Part shown: in pieces, positions 16,593-25,692 of the stretch
Layout of the letters: every line of letters begins with the position of its first letter
How positions within the stretch are numbered: position 1 is the first letter of the stretch
Source: Treponema sp.
GTDB taxonomy: Bacteria > Spirochaetota > Spirochaetia > Treponematales > Treponemataceae
NCBI GenBank assembly: GCA_017940255.1
Contig: JAGAZB010000014.1
Span: 1 to 64,000, forward strand
Direction: 5' to 3'
Length of the DNA stretch: 64,000 nucleotides
The notes under the pieces: model-generated
What the model was told of the DNA's origin: nothing
The model's database searches: none
The model's input: the letters and a program-made list of their open reading frames with translations, nothing else
Translations under genes and position numbers: made by a program

Positions 16593-18398
16593 ATGACTGA
16601 AATGAAATACAAGCGCAACTTTTGTATTGTTGCCCACATTGACCACGGAAAATCTACTCTTTCTGACCGCCTTATTCAGAAGGCAAAAATTATTGATGAC
16701 CGCAAGATGGTTAATCAGATTTTGGATAATATGGACATTGAACGTGAGCGTGGTATTACAATTAAAAGCCAGGCGGTAACAATTCCTTATCACGCAAAAG
16801 ATGGACACGATTACGAATTGAACTTTGTAGATACTCCGGGTCACGTAGACTTTTCTTACGAAGTTTCCCGTGCAATTGCTTCCTGCGAAGGTGCCCTTCT
16901 TTTGATTGACGCAACTCAGGGGGTAGAAAGCCAGACTGTTTCTAACATGTACATGGCGCTTGAACATGACCTTACAATGGTTCCAGTAATCAATAAAATT
17001 GACCTGGCTTCTGCCGATATCCCTTCCTGCAAAAATCAGATTGATAAAGAGCTTGGCCTTGATTCTGCAGATGCTATGTGTGTTTCTGCCAAAACAGGTG
17101 AGGGAATTGACGAGCTCATGGAAGCTATCGTAACAAAGTTCCCGGCTCCTAGCGGCGACCCTAACGGTAAAGCTGCGGCCCTTATTTTTGACTGCCACTA
17201 TGATGCCTACCGTGGTGTAATTGTGCACGTGCGTGTTATGGAAGGCCGCATTAAAACTGGTGATGTTATCCGCATGATGGCCAGCAAGGCTGACTATAAG
17301 GTAGAGCAGATTGGTATTTTTAAGATAAATTATGAAGAAACCGGTGTGCTTGAAGCAGGCGATGTAGGATACATTATTTCTGGTGTAAAAACTGTTAGCG
17401 ACGTAAAGGTTGGTGATACGATAACCCTTGCAAACGACCCGATAGACGAGCCTCTTCCTGGTTTTAAGGAAGTAAAGCCGGTTGTTTATTCTTCTATTTA
17501 TCCAATGGATTCAAACGATTATGAAGAACTTAAAGAAAGCATGGAAAAGCTTAAGCTCAATGATGCAAGCTTGATTTATGAAAAAGATAATTCTCTTGCC
17601 TTGGGTAATGGTTTCCGCTGCGGCTTCCTTGGTCTTCTTCATCTTGAAATTATTCAGGAACGATTGGAACGAGACTTTGATCAGGCTGTAATTTTTACCG
17701 CTCCATCTGTACGCTATAAGCTGCACCTGCAGAATGGCGAAGAAATGTTTATTGATAATCCGTCTGAATATCCTCAGGGCCGCATTCGCGATGCAGAAGA
17801 GCCTTATATTAAGGCTTCTATAATCAGTCCTGCTGAATATCTTGGTTCAATTATGTCTTTGTGTACAGAAAAACGCGGAGTTCAGACAAATATGCAGTAT
17901 CTTGATACAAAGCGAGTTGAACTTTCTTACGAAATGCCTCTTTCTGAAGTTTTGTTTGACTTTTACGACCGCTTAAAGAGTTACAGCCGCGGTTATGCTT
18001 CTTTTGATTACGAGGTTATTGGTTACCGGCCAACAGAACTTGTAAAAGTAGATATTCTCTTGAACGGAAAGATTGTTGATGCACTTTCGCTTTTGACTTT
18101 TAAGGAAAATGCTGTTTTGCGTGCCCGCAAGGTTTGCGAACGCCTTAAGGGCGAAATCAGCCGCCAGCAGTTTAAGGTTGCAATTCAGGGGGCTATCGGA
18201 AGCCAGATTATTGCCCGCGAAACTGTAAATCCGGTGCGCAAAGACGTTTTGGCTAAGTGTTACGGAGGAGATATTACCCGTAAACGCAAGCTTCTGGAAA
18301 AGCAGAAGGAAGGTAAAAAGCGCATGAAGATGATTGGTGACGTTGAACTGCCACAGAGCGCATTCCTTGCTGTTTTGAAAGAAAACGACGCCGACTAA
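16593..18398 (+). CDS. lepA: Elongation factor 4 (LepA)
   Basis: 601 residues, full length. Translational GTPase that back-translocates or remodels stalled ribosomes. G1 AHIDHGKST (13-21), switch region DIERERGITIKSQAV, G3 DTPGHVDFSYE and G4 NKID are all present, as is the LepA-specific C-terminal domain (EKQKEGKKRMK near the end). An AGGAAG lies upstream of the ATG. The 3' end overlaps the convergent DUF115 gene by 4 bp. An apparent GC-rich hairpin (GGCGGCCTCCCTGCCGCC, 16552-16569) sits in the leader. Confidence 0.97.
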   Translation: MTEMKYKRNFCIVAHIDHGKSTLSDRLIQKAKIIDDRKMVNQILDNMDIERERGITIKSQAVTIPYHAKDGHDYELNFVDTPGHVDFSYEVSRAIASCEGALLLIDATQGVESQTVSNMYMALEHDLTMVPVINKIDLASADIPSCKNQIDKELGLDSADAMCVSAKTGEGIDELMEAIVTKFPAPSGDPNGKAAALIFDCHYDAYRGVIVHVRVMEGRIKTGDVIRMMASKADYKVEQIGIFKINYEETGVLEAGDVGYIISGVKTVSDVKVGDTITLANDPIDEPLPGFKEVKPVVYSSIYPMDSNDYEELKESMEKLKLNDASLIYEKDNSLALGNGFRCGFLGLLHLEIIQERLERDFDQAVIFTAPSVRYKLHLQNGEEMFIDNPSEYPQGRIRDAEEPYIKASIISPAEYLGSIMSLCTEKRGVQTNMQYLDTKRVELSYEMPLSEVLFDFYDRLKSYSRGYASFDYEVIGYRPTELVKVDILLNGKIVDALSLLTFKENAVLRARKVCERLKGEISRQQFKVAIQGAIGSQIIARETVNPVRKDVLAKCYGGDITRKRKLLEKQKEGKKRMKMIGDVELPQSAFLAVLKENDAD

Positions 18399-20044
18399 GA
18401 CTTAGAAAGTGCCTTCAAAAAGAAATCTATTTCTGTGCGAACCCTGTTTAAGAAAGACTGGTCGTAGTGGAAGGCTGCGCCATCGGGGTAGTGCAGAAAA
18501 AGATATTCTCTTTGGCTGGCAAGTTTTGTAATCTTTTCTTTTAATTCTTCCTCAGTCATTTCCTGTTTTTCTGTTAAAAGTTTTCTTAATTCAATGAGGC
18601 TTTGTTTTTCTTCATCCAGAAATTCTTTTATCTTTTGCTGATTTATACAATTTCCTTCCTGCAGATGAAATTCTACACCATCTTGATTTTGTGCAGAATC
18701 TTTTATGAATTGTAGGGAAGCCTTTGGAAAAATTAAGGGAATACCACATTTTCCTGCGTCAAAAATATTTTTTTCACCCGCAAAATACTGGTTCAAAAAG
18801 TTGCTGTAAGACGAAAGTATTTGTGTTGTATAAAATTTTTCTCCACCCTTATCTATAAAAGAAATTGCGTTTGCATTGTAAGCGGAATTAAAATCATAAA
18901 GAGAAGTAAGCCTTGTCTGGGTAATAAGTTTATTTTTATGGTGAGGGGTTGATCGTGCGTGAGTGCGGCCCGCGCTGTAAGAAAAGTCCAGACCTGTAAC
19001 AAAAACTGGTACAGACTGCTTTGCCCTGAATTTTAGAGCGTAATAAAGCATTGTAATGCCTACAGAACCAAAGGCCGGGTTTTTATGGGGTAGAATATTC
19101 AGATTTTCGGCCCTTGTAATAAAATCAGCCTGTGTGAATTCAGTAAAGAAGTATGAAATCTGTTCTGGCGGAAATGCCCTCTGAATTCCTGGAATAGAAG
19201 AAAGTCCTGCAAAAATGTGTGTTTTTGTATTTTTCGTGTTTCCTATAAAACTCTTTAAAATTACGGATTGGGCTTCTTCTATAAAAAGTCCATCCGGATA
19301 TATGCCGCGTTCTGTTAGCGAAGAAAGAGCGGTGTCTGCACAGAGAATAAAGTATGAGTTGGAGTTAAAGTTTGAAGGAGGAAAACTTTCAAAAAAGTAA
19401 TCGGTACTTTCTCCGGCTCCAAAACAAAGAATCGGTTTATTAACAGTTGCAAAATATGATTCAACAGGACTTTGTGCTGAATTAAACTCTCCGGCAAGAA
19501 AAGCCAGATTTTCAAAAAAGTGTCTACTGTATTTCCGGCCAAACTTAGTGAGTGTTACACGGTTTTTCCAGAAGGTCATTATGGAAGCGGTTGATGCTTC
19601 GTATAGGGCCTTGTAGAAGGGTGAGTGAATACTGGAACCTGCGGAAAACTCAATCGGGAGAATGCGGCGGAAAGAGCCCGCTTTGTTCAAAGCGTAAAGA
19701 GTTTGGGGCAGGCTGTTTAATTCCTGTGGAGCAGGGTAGAAAATGCGGGCGTCGGAAAGAATAGAAGTTTTTGAATAGATTTCTTTAGAAAAATCCCAGA
19801 GTGCTTCTTCCCTTTCGCACAGCACAAGAATACAGTCTTCCGGAAGCTTTGCAAGTAATTCCTGAATACCGTGAGTTAAAACCGGCGAAATACAGAGAAT
19901 TATAGTTCCCGGCAGAATTTGAGTATCTTGAATTTTTTTGATTATATTTTTAGAAGGTGCGTATTTTGAATAGAGAAGGTGATCTTTATACGAAACAGAA
20001 AAGCCCTGAGTCGTTTCTACGAGACAGGGCTTTTGGTTATTCAT
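18395..20044 (-). CDS. DUF115 / MAF-type protein (flagellin glycosylation-associated family)
   Basis: About 549 residues from the ATG at 20042-20044; a TTG three codons earlier is possible but has no ribosome-binding site. The central part (GAGESTDYFFESFP, then FILCADTALSSLTERGIYPDGLF, then PVFVTGLDFSYSAG) matches DUF115, the fold of the motility accessory factors. In spirochaetes and campylobacters these are linked to transfer of nonulosonic acids onto flagellins. It lies 15 bp downstream of the PpiC-like gene and is probably cotranscribed. No flagellar gene is adjacent, so the glycosylation link rests on family knowledge alone. Confidence 0.75.
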   Translation of the reverse strand: MNNQKPCLVETTQGFSVSYKDHLLYSKYAPSKNIIKKIQDTQILPGTIILCISPVLTHGIQELLAKLPEDCILVLCEREEALWDFSKEIYSKTSILSDARIFYPAPQELNSLPQTLYALNKAGSFRRILPIEFSAGSSIHSPFYKALYEASTASIMTFWKNRVTLTKFGRKYSRHFFENLAFLAGEFNSAQSPVESYFATVNKPILCFGAGESTDYFFESFPPSNFNSNSYFILCADTALSSLTERGIYPDGLFIEEAQSVILKSFIGNTKNTKTHIFAGLSSIPGIQRAFPPEQISYFFTEFTQADFITRAENLNILPHKNPAFGSVGITMLYYALKFRAKQSVPVFVTGLDFSYSAGRTHARSTPHHKNKLITQTRLTSLYDFNSAYNANAISFIDKGGEKFYTTQILSSYSNFLNQYFAGEKNIFDAGKCGIPLIFPKASLQFIKDSAQNQDGVEFHLQEGNCINQQKIKEFLDEEKQSLIELRKLLTEKQEMTEEELKEKITKLASQREYLFLHYPDGAAFHYDQSFLNRVRTEIDFFLKALSKS

Positions 20045-20059
20045 TTTATCCAAGATTTA

Positions 20060-21529
20060 TTAGTTCATAAAGTTTGAAAAATAAACTTTAGAAAAGTTAT
20101 TTTCCAACTTATCGCTAGAAAGAACAAAGTTCTGTGCTGCAGATGCATCATATGATTCAAGACTTGAATCTGCATATGGACCTTCGCCTTCTGCGGCAGT
20201 TTCTGATGTTGTATACTGAAGAACAATAATGTTGTCATTCAGTACAATTGGAGCTGAATAATCATTAAGGTTCAGACTGAATGCTGTTTTAAGGAAGTTT
20301 TCGTTAGAATCAGCATAAGAAAGACCTTTTACAGATGTATCAACAGATGTAGAAATATCTACGCTTCCAAAGTTTAATGGGAATGGAGCAATTGTCTGCT
20401 TTGTAATTCCGAAAGAAGCACATGCGCTGTCAAAATCAGATTTAAGGGCTGCATTTGTGAAGTCTGTAGCCTTTGCCTTGAAATAGTCTTCTACACGTGT
20501 TTTTTCATAGTTTGTGATGTATGAAGAAACTGTTTTCATGATTTCTTCATCAGAAAAATCTGCTTTTACAGGTGCTGAATCAGCCTTGAAAATTGTATAA
20601 CCAGAGATTGTTTCAATTGCAGGGCTGAGTGCATCAATTGCAAGATCAGAAATTACAGCGATATCATCTTTGTTTACAATAATGTTTTCTACCTGATACT
20701 GATAAGAACTTGTAATTTTTCCATCTGTGTTAGAGAAGTTCTTTGTTGAGTATTCAGAAACAGCGTCTGCAAAAGTAATTTCGTTGTTTGAAAGGCGTTT
20801 TGCAACAGTTTCTGCAGTTGATTTATCAGCAACTGTGATAAGTGAAAGATCATATTTTGTGAATTTTGCAGCGTTTTCTTTTGCAAAAGCAAGTTTTTCT
20901 TCTTCTGGATAATCAGCAATTGCAAAAGCAGCCATGTTGAAACCGCGTTTGTTTGTATTATATCCCTTTAAGAAAGCAACTTCTGAAGCTGATTCTTTAA
21001 TTCCGTAAAGGGCTTCTGAACCAACCATGTCGTCATCTGAACCAAAGTTATCATCGTAGAATCTTGAAGTAACAAGACTGTCTTCAACTCCACGTCTGAT
21101 TTCTGCAACAGTTGCTTCTGGAGTCTGTTTGTAAAGCTTTGAAGAATACTTGCCGTTTTCGTCATAGAAATATGGAAGCATTTCGCGGTTTACAGCAGCT
21201 TTTGGAACTTCGTAGCCGCTCTTTTTTACAGCGTCTGTGTAAGCATATTTTGAAACAGTTGAATTGAATGCATAATTGAAAATGTAATAATATGTTGAAG
21301 AATCAATCTGCTGTCCTCTGCTCTGGAACATCTGTCCATACTGAGAAACAAAGTTATAGAAATCTGAACCCTGTTCGTAGCGGATTTCTCTACCATTATA
21401 TTTTCCGAATGCCGGAAGATTTCCCTGATTCTGTTCTTTACCAGTGAATGCTGGGAGAGCAACGAAACAGAAGGCACAAATCAAAAGAATGATTAATGAG
21501 CCGATTGTGTAAGCAGTATTTTTTTTCAT
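20060..21529 (-). CDS. SurA/PpiD-like membrane-anchored peptidyl-prolyl isomerase
   Basis: 489 residues. One N-terminal membrane anchor (SLIILLICAFCFVALPAFTG). A SurA_N/PpiD-like helical region follows (about 40-190), where FYNFVSQYGQMF and DAVKKSGYEVPKAAVNREM resemble the chaperone core. Next is a parvulin-like segment, KYDLSLITVADKSTAETVAKRL...FADAVSEYST, and a C-terminal helical region. It faces the periplasm and should help outer-membrane proteins fold. The parvulin active-site residues are poorly conserved, so it may be mainly a chaperone. A strong promoter lies just upstream (21575-21603). Confidence 0.78.
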   Translation of the reverse strand: MKKNTAYTIGSLIILLICAFCFVALPAFTGKEQNQGNLPAFGKYNGREIRYEQGSDFYNFVSQYGQMFQSRGQQIDSSTYYYIFNYAFNSTVSKYAYTDAVKKSGYEVPKAAVNREMLPYFYDENGKYSSKLYKQTPEATVAEIRRGVEDSLVTSRFYDDNFGSDDDMVGSEALYGIKESASEVAFLKGYNTNKRGFNMAAFAIADYPEEEKLAFAKENAAKFTKYDLSLITVADKSTAETVAKRLSNNEITFADAVSEYSTKNFSNTDGKITSSYQYQVENIIVNKDDIAVISDLAIDALSPAIETISGYTIFKADSAPVKADFSDEEIMKTVSSYITNYEKTRVEDYFKAKATDFTNAALKSDFDSACASFGITKQTIAPFPLNFGSVDISTSVDTSVKGLSYADSNENFLKTAFSLNLNDYSAPIVLNDNIIVLQYTTSETAAEGEGPYADSSLESYDASAAQNFVLSSDKLENNFSKVYFSNFMN

Positions 21530-21574
21530 AATGAAAAACCAACCTCTAATAGATTTTTAAAATTTTAGTAAATA

Positions 21575-21603
21575 ATTTTAACACAGAGAAAAAGCGCTGT
21601 CAA
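21575..21603 (-). promoter_or_regulatory. Strong sigma-70-type promoter of the PpiC-like gene
   Basis: On the minus strand: -35 TTGACA (21603-21598), 17-nt spacer, -10 TAAAAT (21580-21575), about 45 bp before the start codon. A small hairpin ATCCCG...CGGGAT upstream (21610-21629) overlaps the end of ddl and may separate the two units. Confidence 0.75.
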
Positions 21604-21619
21604 TTATTAATCCCGAATG

Positions 21620-22747
21620 TTAGCGGGATGTAGAAAGCTTTGTTTTTGCTTCGTAACGCTTAAGTGCTTCTTCAATAAGAAGATTTGTAAGCGATTCAAA
21701 GTCAAGGCCGGCAGCTTCGCACATCTTTGGGAACATACTGATTGTTGTGAATCCAGGCATTGTGTTTATTTCATTCAGATAAACGGCTTTTGTGTCTTTA
21801 TCAATAAAGAAATCTACACGGGCAAGACCTGTGGCATCCAAAACTTTGTAGGCAGCGCAGGCAGTTTTACGGATTTTTTCCAAATCGTTTTCTGAAAGTT
21901 CTGCCGGAATAAGAAGTTTTGCTCCATCCGGGTCGTTGTATTTTGCGTCAAAGTCGTAGAAGGTGTGGGTTGGTGCAATTTCACCTGGGATATAGGCTGT
22001 AACGGCTTCTTCGTCACTATCAGCAGGGAAGGTTACTGAGTTTCCTGTTACGCTGCATTCAATTTCGCGGGCGTTGATGGATTTTTCGATAAGTACCTTA
22101 TCATCCCACAAAAAGGCTTCCATAAGATTGTAGCAGAGTTCGCGGCGGTCTTTTGCTTTTGCGGCTCCGTTTGAACTTCCTGCACAGCAAGGTTTTACAA
22201 ACATAGGATAGCCAAGTTCTTTTTCAGTTTCGTCAAGGAAGGCATCGTAAAGAACCGAATCCATCATAACAAAGCGCTTCATGCAGACATAAGGAACAAC
22301 AGGAAGTCCAGCGGCCTGCCAGATCATCTTTGTTTTTTCTTTATCCATTGTGAGGGCAGAAGAAATGTGGGTGCAGCCAACGTAAGGAAGGTCTGCCATT
22401 TCAAACAAGCCCTGAATTGTACCGTCTTCGCCATAAGTTCCGTGGAGGGCTGGGAAAACCAGGTCAAGTTCAAGTGATTTACCCGCAACCACAAAAGAGT
22501 CTTTTTTAGCTCCAGGAATAATGTTTACCAGTTTAGCTGGATCTTCAGAAATTGTGAGTGCGGCATTTTTATCTTTGCAGATTCTGTCAAATTCACTTTT
22601 ATCCTGAAGGTACCATTTTCCATTTTTTGTGATACCGATAAGTACAATATTGTTTTCTTTGCTGATTCCTCTTGCAATTGCGGCGGCTGAAATTAAACTG
22701 ATTTCGTGTTCACCACTGCGTCCGCCGTATATAATTCCTATATTCAT
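21620..22747 (-). CDS. ddl: D-alanine--D-alanine ligase
   Basis: 375 residues from the ATG at 22745-22747, chosen because AGGAGC lies 6 nt before it; the frame stays open 9 codons further without support. ATP-grasp enzyme joining two D-Ala for peptidoglycan. N-terminal GGRSGEHEISLISA, the GTYGEDGTIQG loop, the KPCCAGSSNGAAKA ATP-binding strand and the C-terminal NEINTMPGFTTISMFPKM are all present. It lies 43 bp downstream of murE on the same strand, giving a peptidoglycan-precursor operon. Confidence 0.96.
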   Translation of the reverse strand: MNIGIIYGGRSGEHEISLISAAAIARGISKENNIVLIGITKNGKWYLQDKSEFDRICKDKNAALTISEDPAKLVNIIPGAKKDSFVVAGKSLELDLVFPALHGTYGEDGTIQGLFEMADLPYVGCTHISSALTMDKEKTKMIWQAAGLPVVPYVCMKRFVMMDSVLYDAFLDETEKELGYPMFVKPCCAGSSNGAAKAKDRRELCYNLMEAFLWDDKVLIEKSINAREIECSVTGNSVTFPADSDEEAVTAYIPGEIAPTHTFYDFDAKYNDPDGAKLLIPAELSENDLEKIRKTACAAYKVLDATGLARVDFFIDKDTKAVYLNEINTMPGFTTISMFPKMCEAAGLDFESLTNLLIEEALKRYEAKTKLSTSR

Positions 22748-22790
22748 TTTTTTGCTCCTGTGTATCAATAGCAAAGCGTTTTTTCTAGCT

Positions 22791-24548
22791 TTACCTCTTT
22801 AACAACTCTTCTAGGGCCTTTTTTGCCTCACTAATTTCGTCGTATGGCATTACAAAATCTTTGTAGATTATGCTGTTTTCGTGAGATTTGCCCAATAAAA
22901 GAACTATATCACCTTTTTGTGCCATTTTAAATACCTGACGGATTGCCTTTGGACGGTCTGGAGTAATAAAGAGGTTTTCTCCCATCACTTTGCCTTCTTT
23001 TTCTGCGCCTTCGGCAATCATTTTCAGAAGTTCAACCGGGTCTTCGCCGCGTGGGTCTTCATCAGTTAAAATAATTGTATCACAGAAGCGGGCTGCAATT
23101 TGTCCCTGAAGAGGGCGTTTTGTTAGGTCGCGTTCACCACCACTTCCAAAGATGGCGAACATTCTTCCGCTGCAGCGCTTTCGCAGAGGTGGGAAAATTG
23201 TTTCAAAGCTTGAAGGTGTATGTGCATAATCAACAATAACTTCAAAATCCTGGCCTTCGTCAATAACTGTCATGCGGCCTTTGATTGGTGTAAGTTCTGC
23301 TGTGTGTGAGGCAACTGATTCAAAATCCATGCCTGTTACACTGCTCACTGCAATTATAGAAGCCATCAGATTGTATGCGTTAAAGGCTCCCGGAAGTGCA
23401 GCTTTTACATCAAAATGGCTGAAGTGGCGTGGCTGAACCGGGTCGTAGTTTGGTGCGTAAGTTGCGTCCTTTCCGTCTGCGTCAACTGTGAAGGTAATGC
23501 CGTGAGTTGCAGAAGCAATGTTACGGGCTGTCATATAACGCAGATTTTTTGGAATTTCTGGGAGCGGAATAGCATCTGCTCCTGATTCTGCGGCTGCTTT
23601 TCCAGCTTTTCCTTCTGTTGTAAAGCCGTAAACCTGATGATTTGTAGATTTAATAAAATATTCGGCAGAAGGGTCTTCCAGATTTACAATACCGATAGAG
23701 TTGATAATACGTTTTTCTCCGGCAATTGTTTTTACATGCTGATATTTATCCAGTGCTCGGAAGAGGTTTGCCTTGTCGTAACGGTATGTTTCAAAGTTTT
23801 TGTGGAATTCAAGGTGTTCTAGTGTTACATTCATAAATACAGAACAGTCGAACATGATGTTTCCGCAGCGGTTAAGCTTGTTAGAAAGTCCGTGTGATGA
23901 TGATTCAACAACAGCGTATTTACAACCGTTCTGAAGCATTTCATTTAAATGGTGCTGAATAATTGGAGCTTCTGGAGTTGTCTGATGCTGAGGATTAGGA
24001 ACTGCTTCGCCGCCGAATGAATATTCTACGGTAGAAATGAAACCGGCTTTCTGTCCGCAGGCACGGAGCAGCTGCCAGATAAAGCTTACTGTGCTGGATT
24101 TACCTTCTGTTCCGGTTACACCAATTACAATGAGGCGTTCCGAAGGATTATCATAAAATGAAGCAGAAAGGGGCGCCATGGCAAAGCGGGCGTCTTCAAC
24201 ATTGATAAGGGCAGGGGCAAATTTTTCCAAATCGTCGCTCAGGCCGTTATCAAGGGTTCTTTTTATAATCGCCTTGCCAATTTCTTCTTTCTGTTCGTCT
24301 GTAAGAATGCCCTGAAAAACAACCGCATTTGCGCCAGCAAGAATTGCCTGGGCAATAAAGCGGTTTCCGTCTGTATGAGTGCCCGGAAGTGCAAAAAAGA
24401 GCGAATCTTTTGTTACTTCGCGGGAATCGAAAACTAAATTAGTTACAGGAATTTTCTTGATTTCCTGTGTTCCGTCAATTTCTGAACCGTCAGCGGCAAT
24501 CAATTTACAGCTGATAGCCGGTAAAATCTGTGAAAGATATTTTTTCAT
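22791..24548 (-). CDS. murE: UDP-MurNAc-tripeptide synthetase (MurE)
   Basis: 585 residues, longer than the usual 480-500 because of insertions in the N-terminal and central domains. P-loop GVTGTEGKSST; VVESSSHGLSNKLNR; CSVFMNVTLEHLEFH; DYAHTPSSFE; FGSGGERDLTKRP are all diagnostic. The residue-selecting loop reads DEDPRGED in place of the meso-DAP consensus DNPR. Treponemes carry ornithine at this position of peptidoglycan, so the third residue may be L-Orn, but this is inference. A GATAAA box 6 nt before the ATG and no ribosome-binding site suggest a leaderless start. First gene of murE-ddl. Confidence 0.94.
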   Translation of the reverse strand: MKKYLSQILPAISCKLIAADGSEIDGTQEIKKIPVTNLVFDSREVTKDSLFFALPGTHTDGNRFIAQAILAGANAVVFQGILTDEQKEEIGKAIIKRTLDNGLSDDLEKFAPALINVEDARFAMAPLSASFYDNPSERLIVIGVTGTEGKSSTVSFIWQLLRACGQKAGFISTVEYSFGGEAVPNPQHQTTPEAPIIQHHLNEMLQNGCKYAVVESSSHGLSNKLNRCGNIMFDCSVFMNVTLEHLEFHKNFETYRYDKANLFRALDKYQHVKTIAGEKRIINSIGIVNLEDPSAEYFIKSTNHQVYGFTTEGKAGKAAAESGADAIPLPEIPKNLRYMTARNIASATHGITFTVDADGKDATYAPNYDPVQPRHFSHFDVKAALPGAFNAYNLMASIIAVSSVTGMDFESVASHTAELTPIKGRMTVIDEGQDFEVIVDYAHTPSSFETIFPPLRKRCSGRMFAIFGSGGERDLTKRPLQGQIAARFCDTIILTDEDPRGEDPVELLKMIAEGAEKEGKVMGENLFITPDRPKAIRQVFKMAQKGDIVLLLGKSHENSIIYKDFVMPYDEISEAKKALEELLKR

Positions 24549-24625
24549 ACTTATTTTATCGGCTCTGGCTGATTTTGTTTTAGGTAAAAGTTTCTTGAAA
24601 CTGCCTAAAACACAGCATAGAAAAA

Positions 24626-25597
24626 TTAAATTTTTTCGTACATCTCAATATTATCTGATATAAGAGTTTTTCCGCAAATAGTTTTTAATGTTTCGTCTGC
24701 TATTTCATTTTCATTTCCTGTGAAAGTAGCAGAGATCACACCTTCTTCGCATTTTGCAGTATAATGGAGAGTATATACAGTTTCATCATTTATAATTGTA
24801 TCACCTTCTCTATATTTTGTTACAGTAATAGTATTTTCTGTAATTGATCCTATCCGGTACCATATTTCTGTGTTATTTGTCCGTATACGTATAACCTCTT
24901 CTAAAATATAATTTCCATCGTCGCTGTATAACATATATCCATTAAAACGTTTAGGAACTTCTGTGTAATACTCATTCCATGTTTTGAGATTGTTATTAAC
25001 AATTTCTGCTCTAGCAGATTCTTTTTTTTCATAATATTGTAACATTTGTAACTGTTGTTCATAATTATTAGGGGAAGTCTCTTTTATTAATGCTTCAAGT
25101 TCTGAAAAAGTTAAATAATATATATCTTCAACTTTAGGTTCCTCTACAGGTATGCTAAAAATCTTATGGGATGCAAAGTTTGACATTGCAATAGGCTCAA
25201 GTGATAATTCTTTAGAGTTGCTGTTATAGGTATAGTTATTCTTCAAATAAGGACGAAAGTCTGTTTCAGAAAACTGCATCTCAATAGTTACTGTGCCATC
25301 ATTTCCAAAAATAAATTTTTTTCCATATTCATCTGACAAGTAAGAATTTCCCTTAAATGGATCATCTGCAGAAACTTCGTCCTTTTCTTCTGGATTTGGT
25401 TTTACTTCTGTTGCGGGGGCATTTTCTGCTTCCTTTTCAGTTTCCTCTGTTTCTTTTTGCGTAGTATCTGCCTGCTCAGTCTTAGTAGATTCCTGCTGGC
25501 TGTTTGTGTCTTCTGCTGTTTCTGGAACTTGCTGATCACAACTGATAAGCATTGCTGCAGTAAGTATTGCGGCAACTACTGGTAAAATTTTTTTCAT
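24626..25597 (-). CDS. Lipoprotein of unknown function
   Basis: 323 residues from the ATG at 25595-25597, which has AGGAG about 8 nt upstream. A lipoprotein signal peptide ends in AAMLISC. Residues 22-80 are an acidic, Gln/Thr/Glu-rich linker. The rest has a lipocalin-like feel: DDPFKGNSYLSDEYGKKFIFGNDGTVTIEM near 90 and a second such strand set later (IIWYRIGSITENTITVTKYREGD-like). I cannot name a family. It lies downstream of a GH10 xylanase on the same strand but has its own upstream region with a small palindrome (25630-25643). Confidence 0.75.
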   Translation of the reverse strand: MKKILPVVAAILTAAMLISCDQQVPETAEDTNSQQESTKTEQADTTQKETEETEKEAENAPATEVKPNPEEKDEVSADDPFKGNSYLSDEYGKKFIFGNDGTVTIEMQFSETDFRPYLKNNYTYNSNSKELSLEPIAMSNFASHKIFSIPVEEPKVEDIYYLTFSELEALIKETSPNNYEQQLQMLQYYEKKESARAEIVNNNLKTWNEYYTEVPKRFNGYMLYSDDGNYILEEVIRIRTNNTEIWYRIGSITENTITVTKYREGDTIINDETVYTLHYTAKCEEGVISATFTGNENEIADETLKTICGKTLISDNIEMYEKI

Positions 25598-25629
25598 AAC
25601 AATTCTCCTTTTTTTTTGTATGATAAAAA

Positions 25630-25643
25630 TATAGTACACTATA
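25630..25643. promoter_or_regulatory. Palindrome upstream of lipoprotein gene
   Basis: TATAGT-AC-ACTATA, a perfect 6-bp-arm inverted repeat 33 bp before the lipoprotein start, overlapping a TATATT that could be the minus-strand -10. Candidate operator; no regulator can be assigned. Confidence 0.3.
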
Positions 25644-25692
25644 CAAAAAAAAAGTGAATATTCTGTCGCCCAATATCTTACTGCAGATGTTG

